64,000 nt of DNA from positions 1 through 64,000 of the forward strand of contig JALJCO010013392.1 of NCBI GenBank assembly GCA_023101725.1, written 5' to 3'. This stretch comes from Atherinomorus stipes (lineage: Eukaryota > Chordata > Actinopteri > Atheriniformes > Atherinidae). Each line of letters begins with the position of its first letter. The first letter of the stretch is position 1. Of the stretch, positions 11,776 through 23,715 are shown in pieces. Position numbers and translations under genes: made by a program. The notes beneath the pieces are model-generated. The model was not told the origin of the DNA and did not search any database. It was given only the letters and a program-made list of their open reading frames with translations.

Positions 11776-12235
11776 GACATTGTGTAGGTTCTCTATGCAT
11801 TAGGAACATGTGGCCATGAGTTAGGGGAGTGAGTTCCAGAGTCGGGAAGCAGAACGACTGATAAATCTGCTCCCCATGGTGCTGAGGCGGGCGGAAGGAA
11901 CAAGCAGGTGGAGGGAAGAGGAGAACCTGAGAGAGCAGGAGGGAGTGGTGATCTCGATGAGGTCAGACAGGTATGGGGAGAAAGGTTGTGGATGGCCTTG
12001 AAGGTATGGAGGAGGATCTTGAAGGCAGATCTGAATTCAACCGGTAGCCAGCGGATCTGCTGAAGAACAGGGGTGATAAAGTGGAAGGAGGGGGTTCTGG
12101 TGATGATGTGGGCTGCTGAGTTCTGGACCAGTTGGAGTTTATGGAGTTTGTGGGGGACAGCAAAGAGAAGTGAATTGCAATAGTCACGACGGGAAGTGAC
12201 AAGACTGTGGACCAAGATGGCAGAGAAGGGCATAG
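11776..12235 (-). pseudogene. LINE (L2/CR1-type) reverse transcriptase 3' end
   Basis: The minus strand codes the C-terminal part of a non-LTR reverse transcriptase. It reads [19 protein letters not shown], then [19 protein letters not shown], then [16 protein letters not shown], then [16 protein letters not shown]; all are standard for the thumb and C-terminal region of the L2/CR1/Rex1 group. After that the frame decays. No catalytic motif is included, since the fragment is 5'-truncated, as is usual for LINE copies. It sits immediately next to the Harbinger element's right-hand TTA. Confidence 0.8.
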
Positions 12236-12265
12236 GGGATTAAAGCTATGGTCTACTATTTCCAA

Positions 12266-14568
12266 GTTTGATCATTATTGATAACATCATTTAGATGGTT
12301 ATGGTCCTATAGTACAAGCTACACAATGTGAAGAGCAAAAAAACCTAAAATAAATCCATCCACTCTCGTAGCTGTTGGGCAGCAAAGACATTAACCAATA
12401 CGAGCCATGCAGCCGCACAGCTTACATTGGTCAACGTAGCTATTGGACATGTGCGGCCTTCCCCCGTTCTGTGAGCAACAGGACGGAGGGAAGGCCGCGG
12501 GTGATACAGTCGCCGTTGGAGAAAGCTGCAGGTGCATATAGGCTACTGAAAAAGGCAGATGAAGAGGAAAACGTGACCAATGCTGGATGAAAGGACAGGT
12601 AATTATCGGGTGATGTGGAGGAGGCTCCAGGAGGGAACTTAATTGCGGAAAATATTTCCAAGTGGAAGAAGGTAAATTATGAAGAGAAGGGGCCCCAGGA
12701 CAGAGTGTTAAAAAAAAAAACAAAAAAAACCTTGCCTTTCCAGACAAAACATTTGTTCGTGGATTTTGAAAGATAAATTTTAAAGAAAATGTGGACAAAA
12801 GGGGATTTAGAGTATCAACAGACAAAGGGGCAAGTGCTCCAGCCCCCCCCCATGCCTGAAGAGCAGAGTGGAAGATATGGTGACAGCACACAGTGGAAGC
12901 TTCTGTTACTGTGATTAGATAAGTCCATCCACTTTTATTTGTAGAGCAGTTCAAAAACAACAGTCAACTGAAGTGCTGTACACAGCAAAGAGAACATTAA
13001 AAGAAGCAGGACTCAATAATTACATTGCAATACATTACACTAAAAAGTGACAATAAAAGCAAATATCTCAAGCTGAGTTGAAAGCCAACGACAAACAATG
13101 TGTTTCAAGAAGAGACTTAAAAACAAGAAGTGAATCAGCCGGCCTGATGTGTCAGTGGCAAAGTCAGTGGAAGTAATGAGCTCCAACAGATCCAAATTTT
13201 GGAAGCAATGCACTCTTCTACATGGCCAGCATGGGACTTTGTAAGATAGCACACATAACTGTTTTTTGTTTTTTAAAGGTAAAAGTGCACTTATGTATAT
13301 GTTTACTGTAATTTCTTCTATTTATCATTATTACTTTTGCTGTGTTGTTAATATATATCTGACCCAACTCATTTGATTTGATCCTCATAATATCAAGAAA
13401 GGTGCTATGCAAAGAATATTATATTAGCAAAATTATCGTCATTATCCAGAAACAGCCACAGATTTTATAATGTATTTTTCCACAAACTCAAATGTGCTCA
13501 ACACAAATAAGATTAACACCTACACAGCTATGGCACAACAATTTGTCTTCCAGTACTGACAGAATAACCTCATTAGCCCCTGAAAAACATATGCATCTCT
13601 ATGGAAACTGCCTTCTTTTCTCCTTGAGCAAACATGCAAACACTGACAAACCTTCCACCATGAAGCTGAGACCTGACAAAGACGTACACAGACATACTTT
13701 GCTTTTCAAATGAGGACAGTTGTGGTCTTTCAGTAGCCTCAGGGGCAAATGCATGCAGACAAGCTCAACAATATTTGCATCTCTTATGCATCACAGTGTT
13801 GATGTATAACCCTAACCCTGTTGTTTTCTACAAAACCAAACCAAAGTAGCCTTTGTAAATAAGCAACAAGATTGTAGCTTTTCTGATATGGTGGATGTTT
13901 AAAGATTAAAATAACATGACAGATCAGTCATTTTAGCTTTTCTGATTAAGTTTAATCAAAACTCCATGAAAGTTCTTTGGTAACAACAACTTCTCTTTAC
14001 ATCTGTGTTGACCAAACATAAAACTATGACTCACTGTTGTTCGTCAACGCCTCATGATGTCTTGTCTAATCTTTCCATCATTGTCCATCCCTGTAATAGG
14101 AGAACAGGCATCACTGGGAGCATCAGATTCAATGAAGGCTTTCGTTTCAGTGCGTCTCTCATGTTGGACAGGATTAACAAGCTCTGAAAGGATGATACCT
14201 AATCAGTGACTGCAACTTAAATCAAGCTTTTTATCACACGGTGAGAGGAAGATGAGAGGAAGCGGACCAAAAACAGGATGAGTCAGAGAGCATGTGTCTG
14301 GCATTATTCAACATTTCTTTTGTTTTGTTGGTTTTTTTTTTTAACCCTAACCCAGAGGGCTTAAAATGTTTTACTTTAAACTTATTTATCAGAGTTTAAG
14401 AGCTCACTTGAAAGTATAATACATGAAGAATATAATTACTGTAATTTCCTGAAAATGCCCTGGTTTGTCTGGATATTTAACACAAGGAAAAAAGATCACC
14501 AAAAAGAATGTGGAAAAGAGAAAGCAGAATGGCAGAACAACAAAAAAAAAGACAGTCAATCAAACCAC
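12266..14568. other. No gene recognised
   Basis: Contains A- and C-homopolymers near 12710 and 12843. The minus-strand frame 12391-12960 (189 codons) is compositionally biased (proline, serine, leucine) with no domain. At 12925-13210 TTTATTTGTAGAGCAGTTC resembles the start of common fish interspersed repeats, but I cannot name it. Confidence 0.35.
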
Positions 14569-14750
14569 CACATATAGTCGGAAACAAAATTACTCAACCC
14601 CACTGTAAATAAAGTTTATTTGCAAAATCAACAAATCAGCAACTGTTTGCATCAGAAAAATCAAAATCAAACAAGAATATTTTAGATAGCTCAACACTAC
14701 TAATATTACGAGTGGTTTCCCCTAATTCAGCACAAAACTGTCGCTATTTA
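14569..14750. repeat. Tc1-type repeat fragment
   Basis: AGTCGGAAACAAAATTACTC followed by AACCCC resembles the ATTATTCAACCCC ends of teleost Tc1-type elements. It is interrupted on the right, where the element of the next entry begins. Confidence 0.4.
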
Positions 14751-14751
14751 G

Positions 14752-15090
14752 TAAATTATTCATGCCGTCCAATTAAAGAAAAGGCTAAATTGACAATAGT
14801 AATTCAAATAACAAGAAACTAATAATAAATAAAAATTTACAAATTTGTAATTTAGTGAAATTATTGCTTTTGAATTGTGTTTGAAAACAAGAATTTTAAA
14901 AGACCAAACAAACAAAACTGTCCCGGAGACATTAGAGCACCTTTCACATGAACAGTGGACCAAAATACCTGTCAACAGGTGTAGAAGTCTTTTTCAACAT
15001 TAGAAAAAACACCTGATTGCAGTGAGTACCTCAAAGGATTGCTGAACAAAATTTTAGCTTCGGAGCCCCATTATGCTTTCTTACTTTTTA
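14752..15090 (+). mobile_element. 500-bp TIR element, copy 1 (truncated)
   Basis: Colinear with the copies at 27704-28232 and 45629-46150. It starts within the left TIR (ATTATTCATGCCGTCC), shares AGAGCACCTTTCACATGAAC, CACCTGATTGCAGTGA and TTTTAGCTTCGGAGCCCC, and stops in an A-run near 15090, so the right third is missing. Non-coding. Confidence 0.75.
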
Positions 15091-15434
15091 AAAAAAAAAA
15101 TTATATTTACGTAAACATAATAATAACAATAATAATCTAAATTCGACATGGTCAAAAGGAGTAAGAAGTCTAACTTATTTAGTCCTACCCCTTTAATTCC
15201 TAAAAGATCTTGTACTGAATACAAGATCCTTCCTGAAAAGGTAAACATGCACAAAGTGTCAATGTAAAAGAAAAGTTGATCATTGCAGTTGTATTTTATG
15301 ACACAATACTCAGTTGAATGAGTTATTTTTTAACTTTTAAAGTCAGCTTTGTTAAGTTGGAGATGAAGGCAAATGTTGGTGCATGCTTTAAAGTTAAGAG
15401 TAACCACAAACAAAGCAATTCATACTATATTTCA
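15091..15434. other. No gene recognised
   Basis: AT-rich non-coding sequence; nothing further seen. Confidence 0.35.
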
Positions 15435-15537
15435 TCACTCAGTGAGAATCCAAAATAGAACCGATAAAGAACAGAATTGAAAAGTGAAATTGATAATAGA
15501 ACCGGAATCGCTAAATTCTGAATAGTTCCCATCCCTG
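15435..15537 (-). repeat. hAT-type repeat end
   Basis: Read on the minus strand it starts CAGGGATGGGAACTATTC and continues with repeated GATTCCGGTTCTATT words, like the ends of teleost hAT repeats. The partner end was not found. Confidence 0.4.
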
Positions 15538-17500
15538 CTCATCACTTGAGGCAGCTCATTAGATTTGAGCTGTGTGGTTTATTCACACAGCTCCCTCTAT
15601 AAGAATAAATGTACTAATAATTTACAAGACTTCTAGATCAGATTGATGTAAAAAAAAAAAAAAAAAAAGACATCATCTCTCTAAACCCCATCATACGGAG
15701 ATTCTTGTGGATGAATGCAGGATTCCTCTCTGCCAATTTTACAGAACTCTGACTCTCATTTCTGCAACTTTACCCTCCACCTGATCAAATCCTGTGCTCA
15801 TCCTGACACAAGCACTGTTTCAAAACCAAAGTCATGTGAACTCCCACACTTTGGGTGGCTGGTTATCCCATGACCAACTAGGTGAAATGTTAGAGATACA
15901 ATCAGCGTAATCTTCTCCTTTTTTCTATTTTCCCCTTGATTTTGCGATTACGTTAAACGTGAGAGAGAGCTAAAACAACAATACAAAACAAAACAGAAAA
16001 CAGCTTTGCTCTTTGTTGGTTTGTGGTGAAAACACATCAATAGAGTTCCTTATTTACTGCAAAGAAAAATGACTGTTTTAGATTACTTTAATGACAAAAA
16101 GAAATCAGTGAAGTGTAAATATTTGAAAAACTAAGTGAGGTTCATGAAAATAAATACTTTCAAGAAATACCCTATAACGCACAGTATTATTGAATACGAG
16201 CACTGATACACACATAAAAGAGAAATTTCAAAGATATGATATTCTTTCAATATCTAACTTTGGCTAAAGCAGAACATTTTGTTCAAATTCAGAGTCCTGC
16301 AATCATCTGTAGAAGCTAATAATTAACAATCCAACCGGCCCTGGGAACATGTTCATTCCTGCCTGTATTGACCTTAGATTAAAGCCTTCACACGGTCCAG
16401 CTGAGCAGCACGTTCATTCACATAACAGCTTGTCCACTGACCGATACTGAACTCCTGCAGTACCTGTTTAATCACGCAAAGGCTTAAAGGCCTAAATGAT
16501 TACATTTTACCAGCTCATTATGACTCATACTGTACTGTAGATCTTAGGTAAGAAATGACACTGTGAAATGATGACTGTCATCTTTGACTGAAGAAATAGT
16601 CTCAGTTTGCTATGTAATATATATATATTTCTGTATCAGTATTAGTTATTAATGAAAATGAATGAGAATTAATGAAATACTCAAAAAAATGTCTCAAATT
16701 GCTTCCTCGTTGCTTCATGGGTGTCAGTCAACCATTAAAACATACTGGGAAAACAAGCAAAAATCAATATTGATTTCAACTACATGGATCTGCAGCAGAA
16801 AGTTGTGAAAAACAATTTTTTTTTTTCTAATTCAAGGCTTTACATATTATGTCATTCTTAGAACATCATCTGGCCTTGATCATGTCTCAAATTTAGATAA
16901 AAGCCTAAGAGCAGCAATGCATCACATACTACACTGGTGTCAATAACTATTTGAGCACTGTGACTATTTTTTGGGAGTTTAAAAATTGCACATCCACGAA
17001 GAAATGAGTTCATCTCCGCAACTAAAAGTTTTATTTGAATAAATCTGGAGTCAAGTAAAGGGAGCACTTGTGAGATTTGTTTAGACAAGCGTACAGGTTA
17101 CATAAATAGATGCAGATGGCACATAGCACAAATTCAAAAAGGTTTAGGCTTGCTCCAAAAAAAATCTGAAAATTTAAACCAAAACTTTATCTTTGCAAAG
17201 GCCAATTCTGATTAAGCAAAAGAAAATTAAATTAGAGCTTTATTACAGAAAGTTCAGGTGAGGCGTCCAAAACAGCCAAATTGGTACAGTCTCTCATCAA
17301 AGTCACCCAACTGGGCGACCTCAGGTTTGAAAAGGTCAACAAATTTCTAAAGAAAATGAAGCCAAAATGCAACATCAAAGTGTGTAAACCTGAAAACTCT
17401 GATTAATTTGGAATTAGGTAGTAAGTAATAGGCAAGTGCTGCTAATAAATAAAAAAACAAACAAACAGTAAACAGCCTGATGGCATGTTACGTTGATGTA
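15538..17500. other. No gene recognised
   Basis: AT-rich non-coding sequence with an 18-A run near 15651-15668 and a T-run near 16818. Short frames show no motifs. Confidence 0.35.
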
Positions 17501-18034
17501 CACTGAAAAAGATATTTGGTTTATCTACGTACAGTATTTCAGTTAGATGACAAATTTCCATCCAAATGAATTATGCGTCCATAACCTTAATCAGAAAATG
17601 AAATTTATGTCATTCAATCAAATGAAACTGATAAGAATGGACTACATAAATTTAAAGTAACAAAAGCTAATAGAATTTATCCAATAATACAGTTAATGTG
17701 ATGCTGTTAATAAGGTTTATGTAAAACTGTTGATTAGTTTATAAACTTTAGCAACTTTTCAAATAACTTTCACAAATAAAGCTTATAAACATTATAAAGT
17801 TTTTTAACAGCTTTACATAAACCTTATTAACAGCATCACATTAATACTATATTGGGTTCATTCTATTAGCTGCTGATTCTATTTCATCCATTGTTATCAG
17901 TCTTATTTAATTGAAACACATAAATTAAATTTTCTGGTTAAGGTTACAGACACATAGTTCAGTTGGATGGAAATTTATCATCTAACTGAAACATGTAAAC
18001 CTTAGTAGTTGAACCTTTTTTTTTTTTTTCAGTG
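17501..18034. mobile_element. Palindromic TA-flanked MITE (CACTGAAAAA ends)
   Basis: A 534-bp element whose arms (about 17501-17735 and 17800-18034) are reverse complements over almost their full length. Shared landmarks: CAGTTAGATGA, AATTTCCATCCAA, AATGTGATGCTGTTAATAAG and GGTTTATGTAAA. The dinucleotide TA flanks both ends (17499-17500 and 18035-18036). The spacer of about 60 bases is the only unpaired part. The whole could fold into one long hairpin. Non-coding. Confidence 0.8.
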
Positions 18035-18319
18035 TACATGACAGGCATACACAGTGAGGATCATTTCTACCCAACATTCATAATATGTGTTTTCATGCAA
18101 GCCAACTGGAACAGCAATTGGCCACACACACACCTCTCGATTGCATTTAAAATTATGATTGGATCAAAAATTTCCAGCTGGCATGTATCAAAATCTTTAT
18201 TTCGATTAGGCTTCTATTTTAAATACTTATATTTATATAAACGTAATAACCTCAAACACAGCAAATCTGCAACAGAATGACTGGAAAAGAAAAGAGTCAA
18301 GGTAAAATATGATCTAGTC

Positions 18320-18725
18320 CAGGGGTTTGCAACCTTTACAATCCAAAGAGCCACATTTTTTTTGCCTCAACCAGCTAAATAAAAGTTGTTAAGAGCTGCA
18401 AATGTTACAGGAGCTTTTGGGAAAAGAAACAACCTGTCTTTTTTTTTTTTTATAAATACTTACTGTAAGAATTTACACACATCACACTTTTATTTTTACT
18501 GTAAGGTTTTCCAAGCTAATGACAAGAGATATAGCTTTAAACAAAAATATTACTGGCACTGTTAGTGTCCTTATGTTGTGAAAATTCCACACAATTATTT
18601 CATAAAAAACTGCAAAACCTGCAAATGTCATTATGTTCATACCGGTGTTTTTGTTATATAAGTGATGTAGAGCCATTGTGGAAGACTCAAAGAACCACTT
18701 GCGGCTCTGGAGCTGCAGACCTCTG
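18320..18725. mobile_element. hAT MITE (CAGGGGTTTGCAACC family)
   Basis: Ends CAGGGGTTTGCAACC and, on the other strand, CAGAGGTCTGCAGCTCC. The sub-terminal motifs AAAGAGCCACATTTTT and its partner AAAGAACCACTTGCGG are hallmarks of a common teleost hAT MITE. The flanks ATCTAGTC and ATCTAAAG share only the first five bases, so the target duplication is decayed. Confidence 0.65.
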
Positions 18726-18765
18726 ATCTAAAGTCAAGTCTCAACTTGACTAAATTACTGTAGAA

Positions 18766-18948
18766 CAGAGGTGTCCAAGTCCAGTCCTCGAGAGCTGCTT
18801 TTCTGCAACTTTTACATGCATCCCTTTCCAACGCACCAGCTCTGCAGAGGCCTGGTAACGAGCCGTTCGTTTGATTCAAGTGTGTTGGAGAAGGGATGCA
18901 TCTAAAAGTTGCAGGATAGTGGCTCTCATGGACTGGATTTGGGCACTG
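18766..18948. mobile_element. hAT MITE related to the element at 10561
   Basis: Left end CAGAGGTGTCCAAGTCCAG, right end the complement of CAGTGCCCAAATCCAG. The sub-terminal GTTGCAGGATAGTGGCTC matches the ATCCTGCA region of the element at 10561. No target duplication visible. Confidence 0.65.
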
Positions 18949-18950
18949 CT

Positions 18951-21900
18951 AACAGAGCTGTACAGAAACAAAAGCTGCAAACCTCAAAATTTGCCAAAAT
19001 TCCTCCCCCAAGATTTGAGAGACTGATAAAATCCTCCAGAAAGTAGTTACCTCAAGTTAATTTTGTTACAGTTCTACAAACAACTCGTGGGGTGTTTCAC
19101 ACAATATGCATTTTGGCTTATCATCATTGTTAAATGATTACTTGTTGTGTTGTTGTTCGTCCAATTTTTTCACATTTTAAAATAATTTTTTACTGTAATT
19201 AGAACCAGATATCTTAGAGTTGAAAAAAGGATTATTTTGTGAACAGGAGACACCAGTGCGGCAGTACGCCATTGTTATCACAATGTGCAACAGCCACATA
19301 GACTGGTCCAAAATTTGTTGTGCGATCTGAAACCTCCCATTTTTACCTGAGTTTCATCGCCGCAGTGGACTAAGTTTTTTTTTTTTTTTTCTTCTAACTT
19401 GGAAACAGCTTCATGTATTTTTCTCATAAGGTTTTCACTCGTATTTTTCTCTTTTTTATAAAAATTCTTTGGTTATTTATGTGCACAAAAAACAAATGAA
19501 ATAGTTAGGGACAAGTTTTGGGTTAAATATGTGACTTATACTGTACAAACCGTCCCTGCATTGAGGCAGATACTGGGCTCAGATAGCTGAGGAATGTTCA
19601 TATGATATGGAGGACTGGGCCGGTTTAATAACCTTTACCTCTGTGTGCATGCATGCCTTTTAAATGTATGCCCTTCATATCAACCAACACTGTGAGTGCA
19701 AGTTATGTTCAGCATCTACTGAATCATCAGATCAACAGTTTGTTTTTGTTTTTTGTGGTTTATGGTCATACAGCCTTCTGATCTCCCAACACAAATCAGA
19801 GCAAAAGAGGCTTAGTTTGTGTGAGAGGAATGAACAGACGGACGGCTGAGACCCAAAGTCACAGGACCCAAGGACATCGCTGCCAGGGTCTGGGTACAGA
19901 GCTACAAAGCTGCTATTGTTGCTCCAAGAGAAACTCTGAGCAGACAAACGACAAAGAATTTTAGCCACCCTTTACCCTGTAGCAACTGTACAAAAAGCAA
20001 ACATGCAGCTGATTTTTTTTTTTTTTTTTTTTTTTTTCAATTTGCTGGTTTGGGTAATTTCACTCACACTCCTTTACAGATGCAACTTATAAGTTTCATG
20101 TTATTTTGTCTGCAACAGTGCTTCTCATGCATGCAGTCCCAGCAACATCTGACCCCATACAATGCAGTAGTGGTTACCAGGATACAAAATCCACTGACTG
20201 TAGGTTTCTATCTTCCCAAATCCCCCCCACCCGGGACTATTGACAAAGTGTGAAAAGAAACTGTGAATGTTTGGTTTTTTTTTTTGCTAAGTGTATGTTA
20301 AATACACTGAAACCTTCTTACTTCTGTTAATATGCATTGTGATAATGTGCACTATCACTGTCACTATTGTTTTAAGTTTATTGTAATGTCCTTCATATTT
20401 TGTGTGAAGTGATTTAAGTTGCAGAAGTGCTTGGATAAAAAAAAAAAAAAAAAACTTATTTCAGTGTCTTTAATAGTAGACGTCTGTATTACACTCAGTC
20501 TTGTTTGCTTCTAAAATGCAAGTGAAGCTGTAGCATGTAGCACACATGACCTCAAAAATTCACTGACGAAGTTAATTTGCACGCCTGCTTGCCTGATCAG
20601 AGGAGTGTGAAGCTTCGTGTGCTGTTAGTCACCCTGCATGAGCAAGTGTTTTCCCATGACTGTCCCCAGATGCATCCACAGCTACACTTCTTACCCTCCA
20701 GACTTTGAGGGAACTCACAGCAGTTTTAATATGACAATGACAGGAAGCATCCCACATAGATGACTTTGAGATGTGTAGGTGGTTTGCTTTGATGTATTTA
20801 ATGAGAGGGGAGAAGAAATTCCCCAACAGTTTAGAGACATCTCTGGGATTTCCAGCAGCTGGATGCATCCAACTGGCTTTTTACACCAATTTCCTGTTTA
20901 TGCCCCCTGTGATGGTTACTTTTTATTTAGCTGCATCTAAGTTCCATTGGAAAATCTTTTTAGCAACAATCAGTGCATAAACAAAAAAAAAGCTGAAATG
21001 TTTCAAATTAAAAATGCTGTAGAGAAGAAAACAATTGGAGTCCTACAGCGAATTATGTCTTGCAGCTCCTCTCTGGCAGCTTTTATGTTTATTCTCACAT
21101 CTCTCACATTGGTCCACCTCACTTTTAAAATTCTTTATACATAAAGATGAGTCGAGCTAGTCTGACTGCTGAACATTCAGGTCGGAGTTTTTGAACAAGT
21201 GGATTTAAAAAAACAAAACTGCAGCAACACAGAAGGAGGCGACCACAACTTTGTTGTTGCCCGTTAAGTTTATTTATTTTATACAGGCTGTCTTGTCTGA
21301 TAAACATGGCTGGCTGGCTGAAGACTGATGCTAACAGAAAAACAATTTTGAATTTTGAAATTCAATCAATAATTCAATCAGTTTTTCCTTGTGCCGTTAT
21401 CAACAGTTCCTGAAAATTTCATTCAAATCTGGTCATACCTAATTAATCTATTTGCTGACTTACACACAGACACAAATAAACAAGCGCTTGCAATAACATT
21501 ACCACCTTAGAGGTAAATATATAATTAACATATTATATATTCAGTATGATGATGTCGTTGAAGTCTTTATCCAATCAAAAAAGTGGCTGCATGAACATTG
21601 AAGGATTGATACTTTAGAAATTCATCACAGCTGCACAAATGTCCACCAAACACAAGATAAGCACTGATGTCTGAGACTTAAACAGGTGGAAATACATCTA
21701 AACCTGAACTTCAGTTACTGTCCAGCAGCTTATAACGGTCTAATTTATTAGTTCTTTGCATCAAAAGTAGTTGCTTCTCCTGTGAGCTGAACGCGGTAAG
21801 GATGTTTCTTTCTTGCATCGTCTTAGGCATGTCTACTGAGAAACCTGAAAGTGTAGGCACAAAATGGTGAAAAGCTATGGTGACATCAGATGCGCATTCT

Positions 21901-23084
21901 CTACGGGGAATGCTATCTCAGGGATGTTTTTTGTGATTTCTCTTTGTTTGCTGATTTCTTTACACATTGTGAATGCATATCTTATGAAAAACAAACACTG
22001 AATTGAAATGAAAACTCTTCGGTGAATGGTGAAGGAAACTCATCCTCTGAGAAATACCCTGTATGCCTCATGCTTTCATGCACTTGGGAGTTTCATTTTT
22101 TTAGAAACTGCACCTCATTCTCCGGAAGCGAAATGAATCTTCTGCAAAACCCCAAAACCACAATGCCTCTCCTCCATCGTTTGTACCAGCTTATTTAGTG
22201 TTTCAGTGAGATTTAACATTTTACACTGTTATCCCATGTTGTCACAATAAGCATTGTGTTGTGTGAACAGTGTTTTCTGCCACCAGCATACACACACTAA
22301 AAGAGCCAGACGCTGTATTGCTGTGTATTAGCTCAGCAATACGTCACCAAGTTTATAATCAGTAACTTCTGTATTGTACATAATTAATCAAAAGGGATAT
22401 GACAAACTTTTACAGCTGAAACATGTCTAATCCCAGGCTGTGACCCCCCCCCACCCCTGATCCGATGAATCTATTAGGTTTATCTTGTTAGACTACACAA
22501 GTACAAGTTCCCCAGACAGAATAAGAAAACGCCCAGTGTGCCTCGGTTCTCAATTCCCACTAACATTCCCCGTTATTTTTAAGATTTATTTTCTAGTGTA
22601 ACCCTGATATGATAAAGCAGTTGGGATCAACAAAAAAAGACACATGAACGAATTTTTCATTCATAGTTTTCTCTTTTTCAGCCAGTGTCTTAATGCCAGT
22701 GACTGTTGTATGAGCCTGTATCTGTGTTGTTGAGTGTGTGCACGCTTGTGTGTGAATGCACATGGCCAGCTGTCAGTTGGCCTTAGTTGCCCTGGAAGCT
22801 GTGATCTGGGAGAGCACAGCACTCTCATTAGATTAACAGACTGCCTGAATTTAACAATCAAATTTACACAGACTCAGCAACAGAAATGTCATGGATGCAT
22901 CCCAGTGTCTATAACAACAGCTAAAATTGCTCAGCTTTGTTTTTTATCATATTTAGAAGACATGAATAAGACAAGGTGAACAGAAACTGGGAAGCAAAAA
23001 GAAGTTTAAAAAAAAAAGGTCCAAACAAAAACAAAATACTGCCTGGAGTCTTTGCTTTATAATGTAATATCTCACACATAAAAC
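18951..23084. other. No gene recognised; homopolymer runs
   Basis: Poly-T runs at about 19374-19390 and 20012-20038 and a poly-A run near 20439-20454. Short frames only. Confidence 0.35.
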
Positions 23085-23345
23085 TGTTATAGACATTATA
23101 CTGTATGATACAGTGTGATGCGGTACATACGATATGACAGGATATAATCTTTCAAAAAATGTATGACACAAGATACAATACACTACGATACAAAAACAGT
23201 AGGGGCAGCACTGAAAACAAAACTATGCAATATGATATAATGCAACAAGAGACAATATGATAAAATACAAAATAACATATGATACGATACAAAAAGACAC
23301 AATCTGATATGATTCAGAACTACATATGATGTGATGCGTTATGTG
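23085..23345. repeat. Degenerate GATAC/ATGATA-rich array
   Basis: Words such as GATACAGTGTGATG, GATATGACAGGATATAAT, ATGATATAATGC, ATGATACGATAC and ATGTGATGCG recur every 10-25 bases. This looks like an eroded minisatellite; no fixed unit can be stated by eye. Confidence 0.45.
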
Positions 23346-23379
23346 ATGTGGCATGATAGAGTCCTAATAAGAGGAGTGT

Positions 23380-23715
23380 TGTCATGGAACGAGTCAAAGA
23401 AGGACCCAAATGCAGGACAGAGGCAGGCTCAGGAAAGAAAGGTTTATTAAACAACTAAGAATAACAAAAGGAACATGTAAGCAAACTCAAACAGAATCAA
23501 CTTTTGGGGAAACCGATGAGGAGACAGGGAAGTACGACAGCAACCTGGCAATGGAAAACCAAAAAGTGGGAGTATAAATAAAAAGAAGGACTAATGAGAA
23601 ATGAGAAACAGGTGCTGCAGAAAGATTATTAAATGAAACCAGGTGGGTTACAGAAAACTCTACAAAATAAAACAGGAAAGACAGGACTAAGACTGAAACC
23701 CCACAGATCGTGACA
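23380..23715 (-). mobile_element. Solo LTR with 5-bp target duplication
   Basis: A 336-bp element bounded by TGTCATG and CGTGACA (short TG...CA inverted ends), with AGTGT directly before (23375-23379) and directly after (23716-23720). A perfect 5-bp duplication and TG/CA ends fit an LTR retrotransposon reduced to one LTR. Orientation is set by AATAAA on the minus strand (23443-23448), about 65 bases before the end, in the usual polyadenylation position. The GGACCCAAATGCAGGACAG near the left edge resembles a known class of fish LTR ends. Confidence 0.75.

Noticed and set aside
12391..12960. Longest minus-strand frame outside the LINEs (189 codons)
   Set aside because: Rich in proline, serine and leucine with no domain, and spans a homopolymer; it looks like a chance frame.
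6667..15537. The hAT-like ends at 6667 and 15537 as two ends of one split element
   Set aside because: The terminal sequences (AGGGTTGGGCATC and CAGGGATGGGAAC) differ too much, and no shared flank was found.
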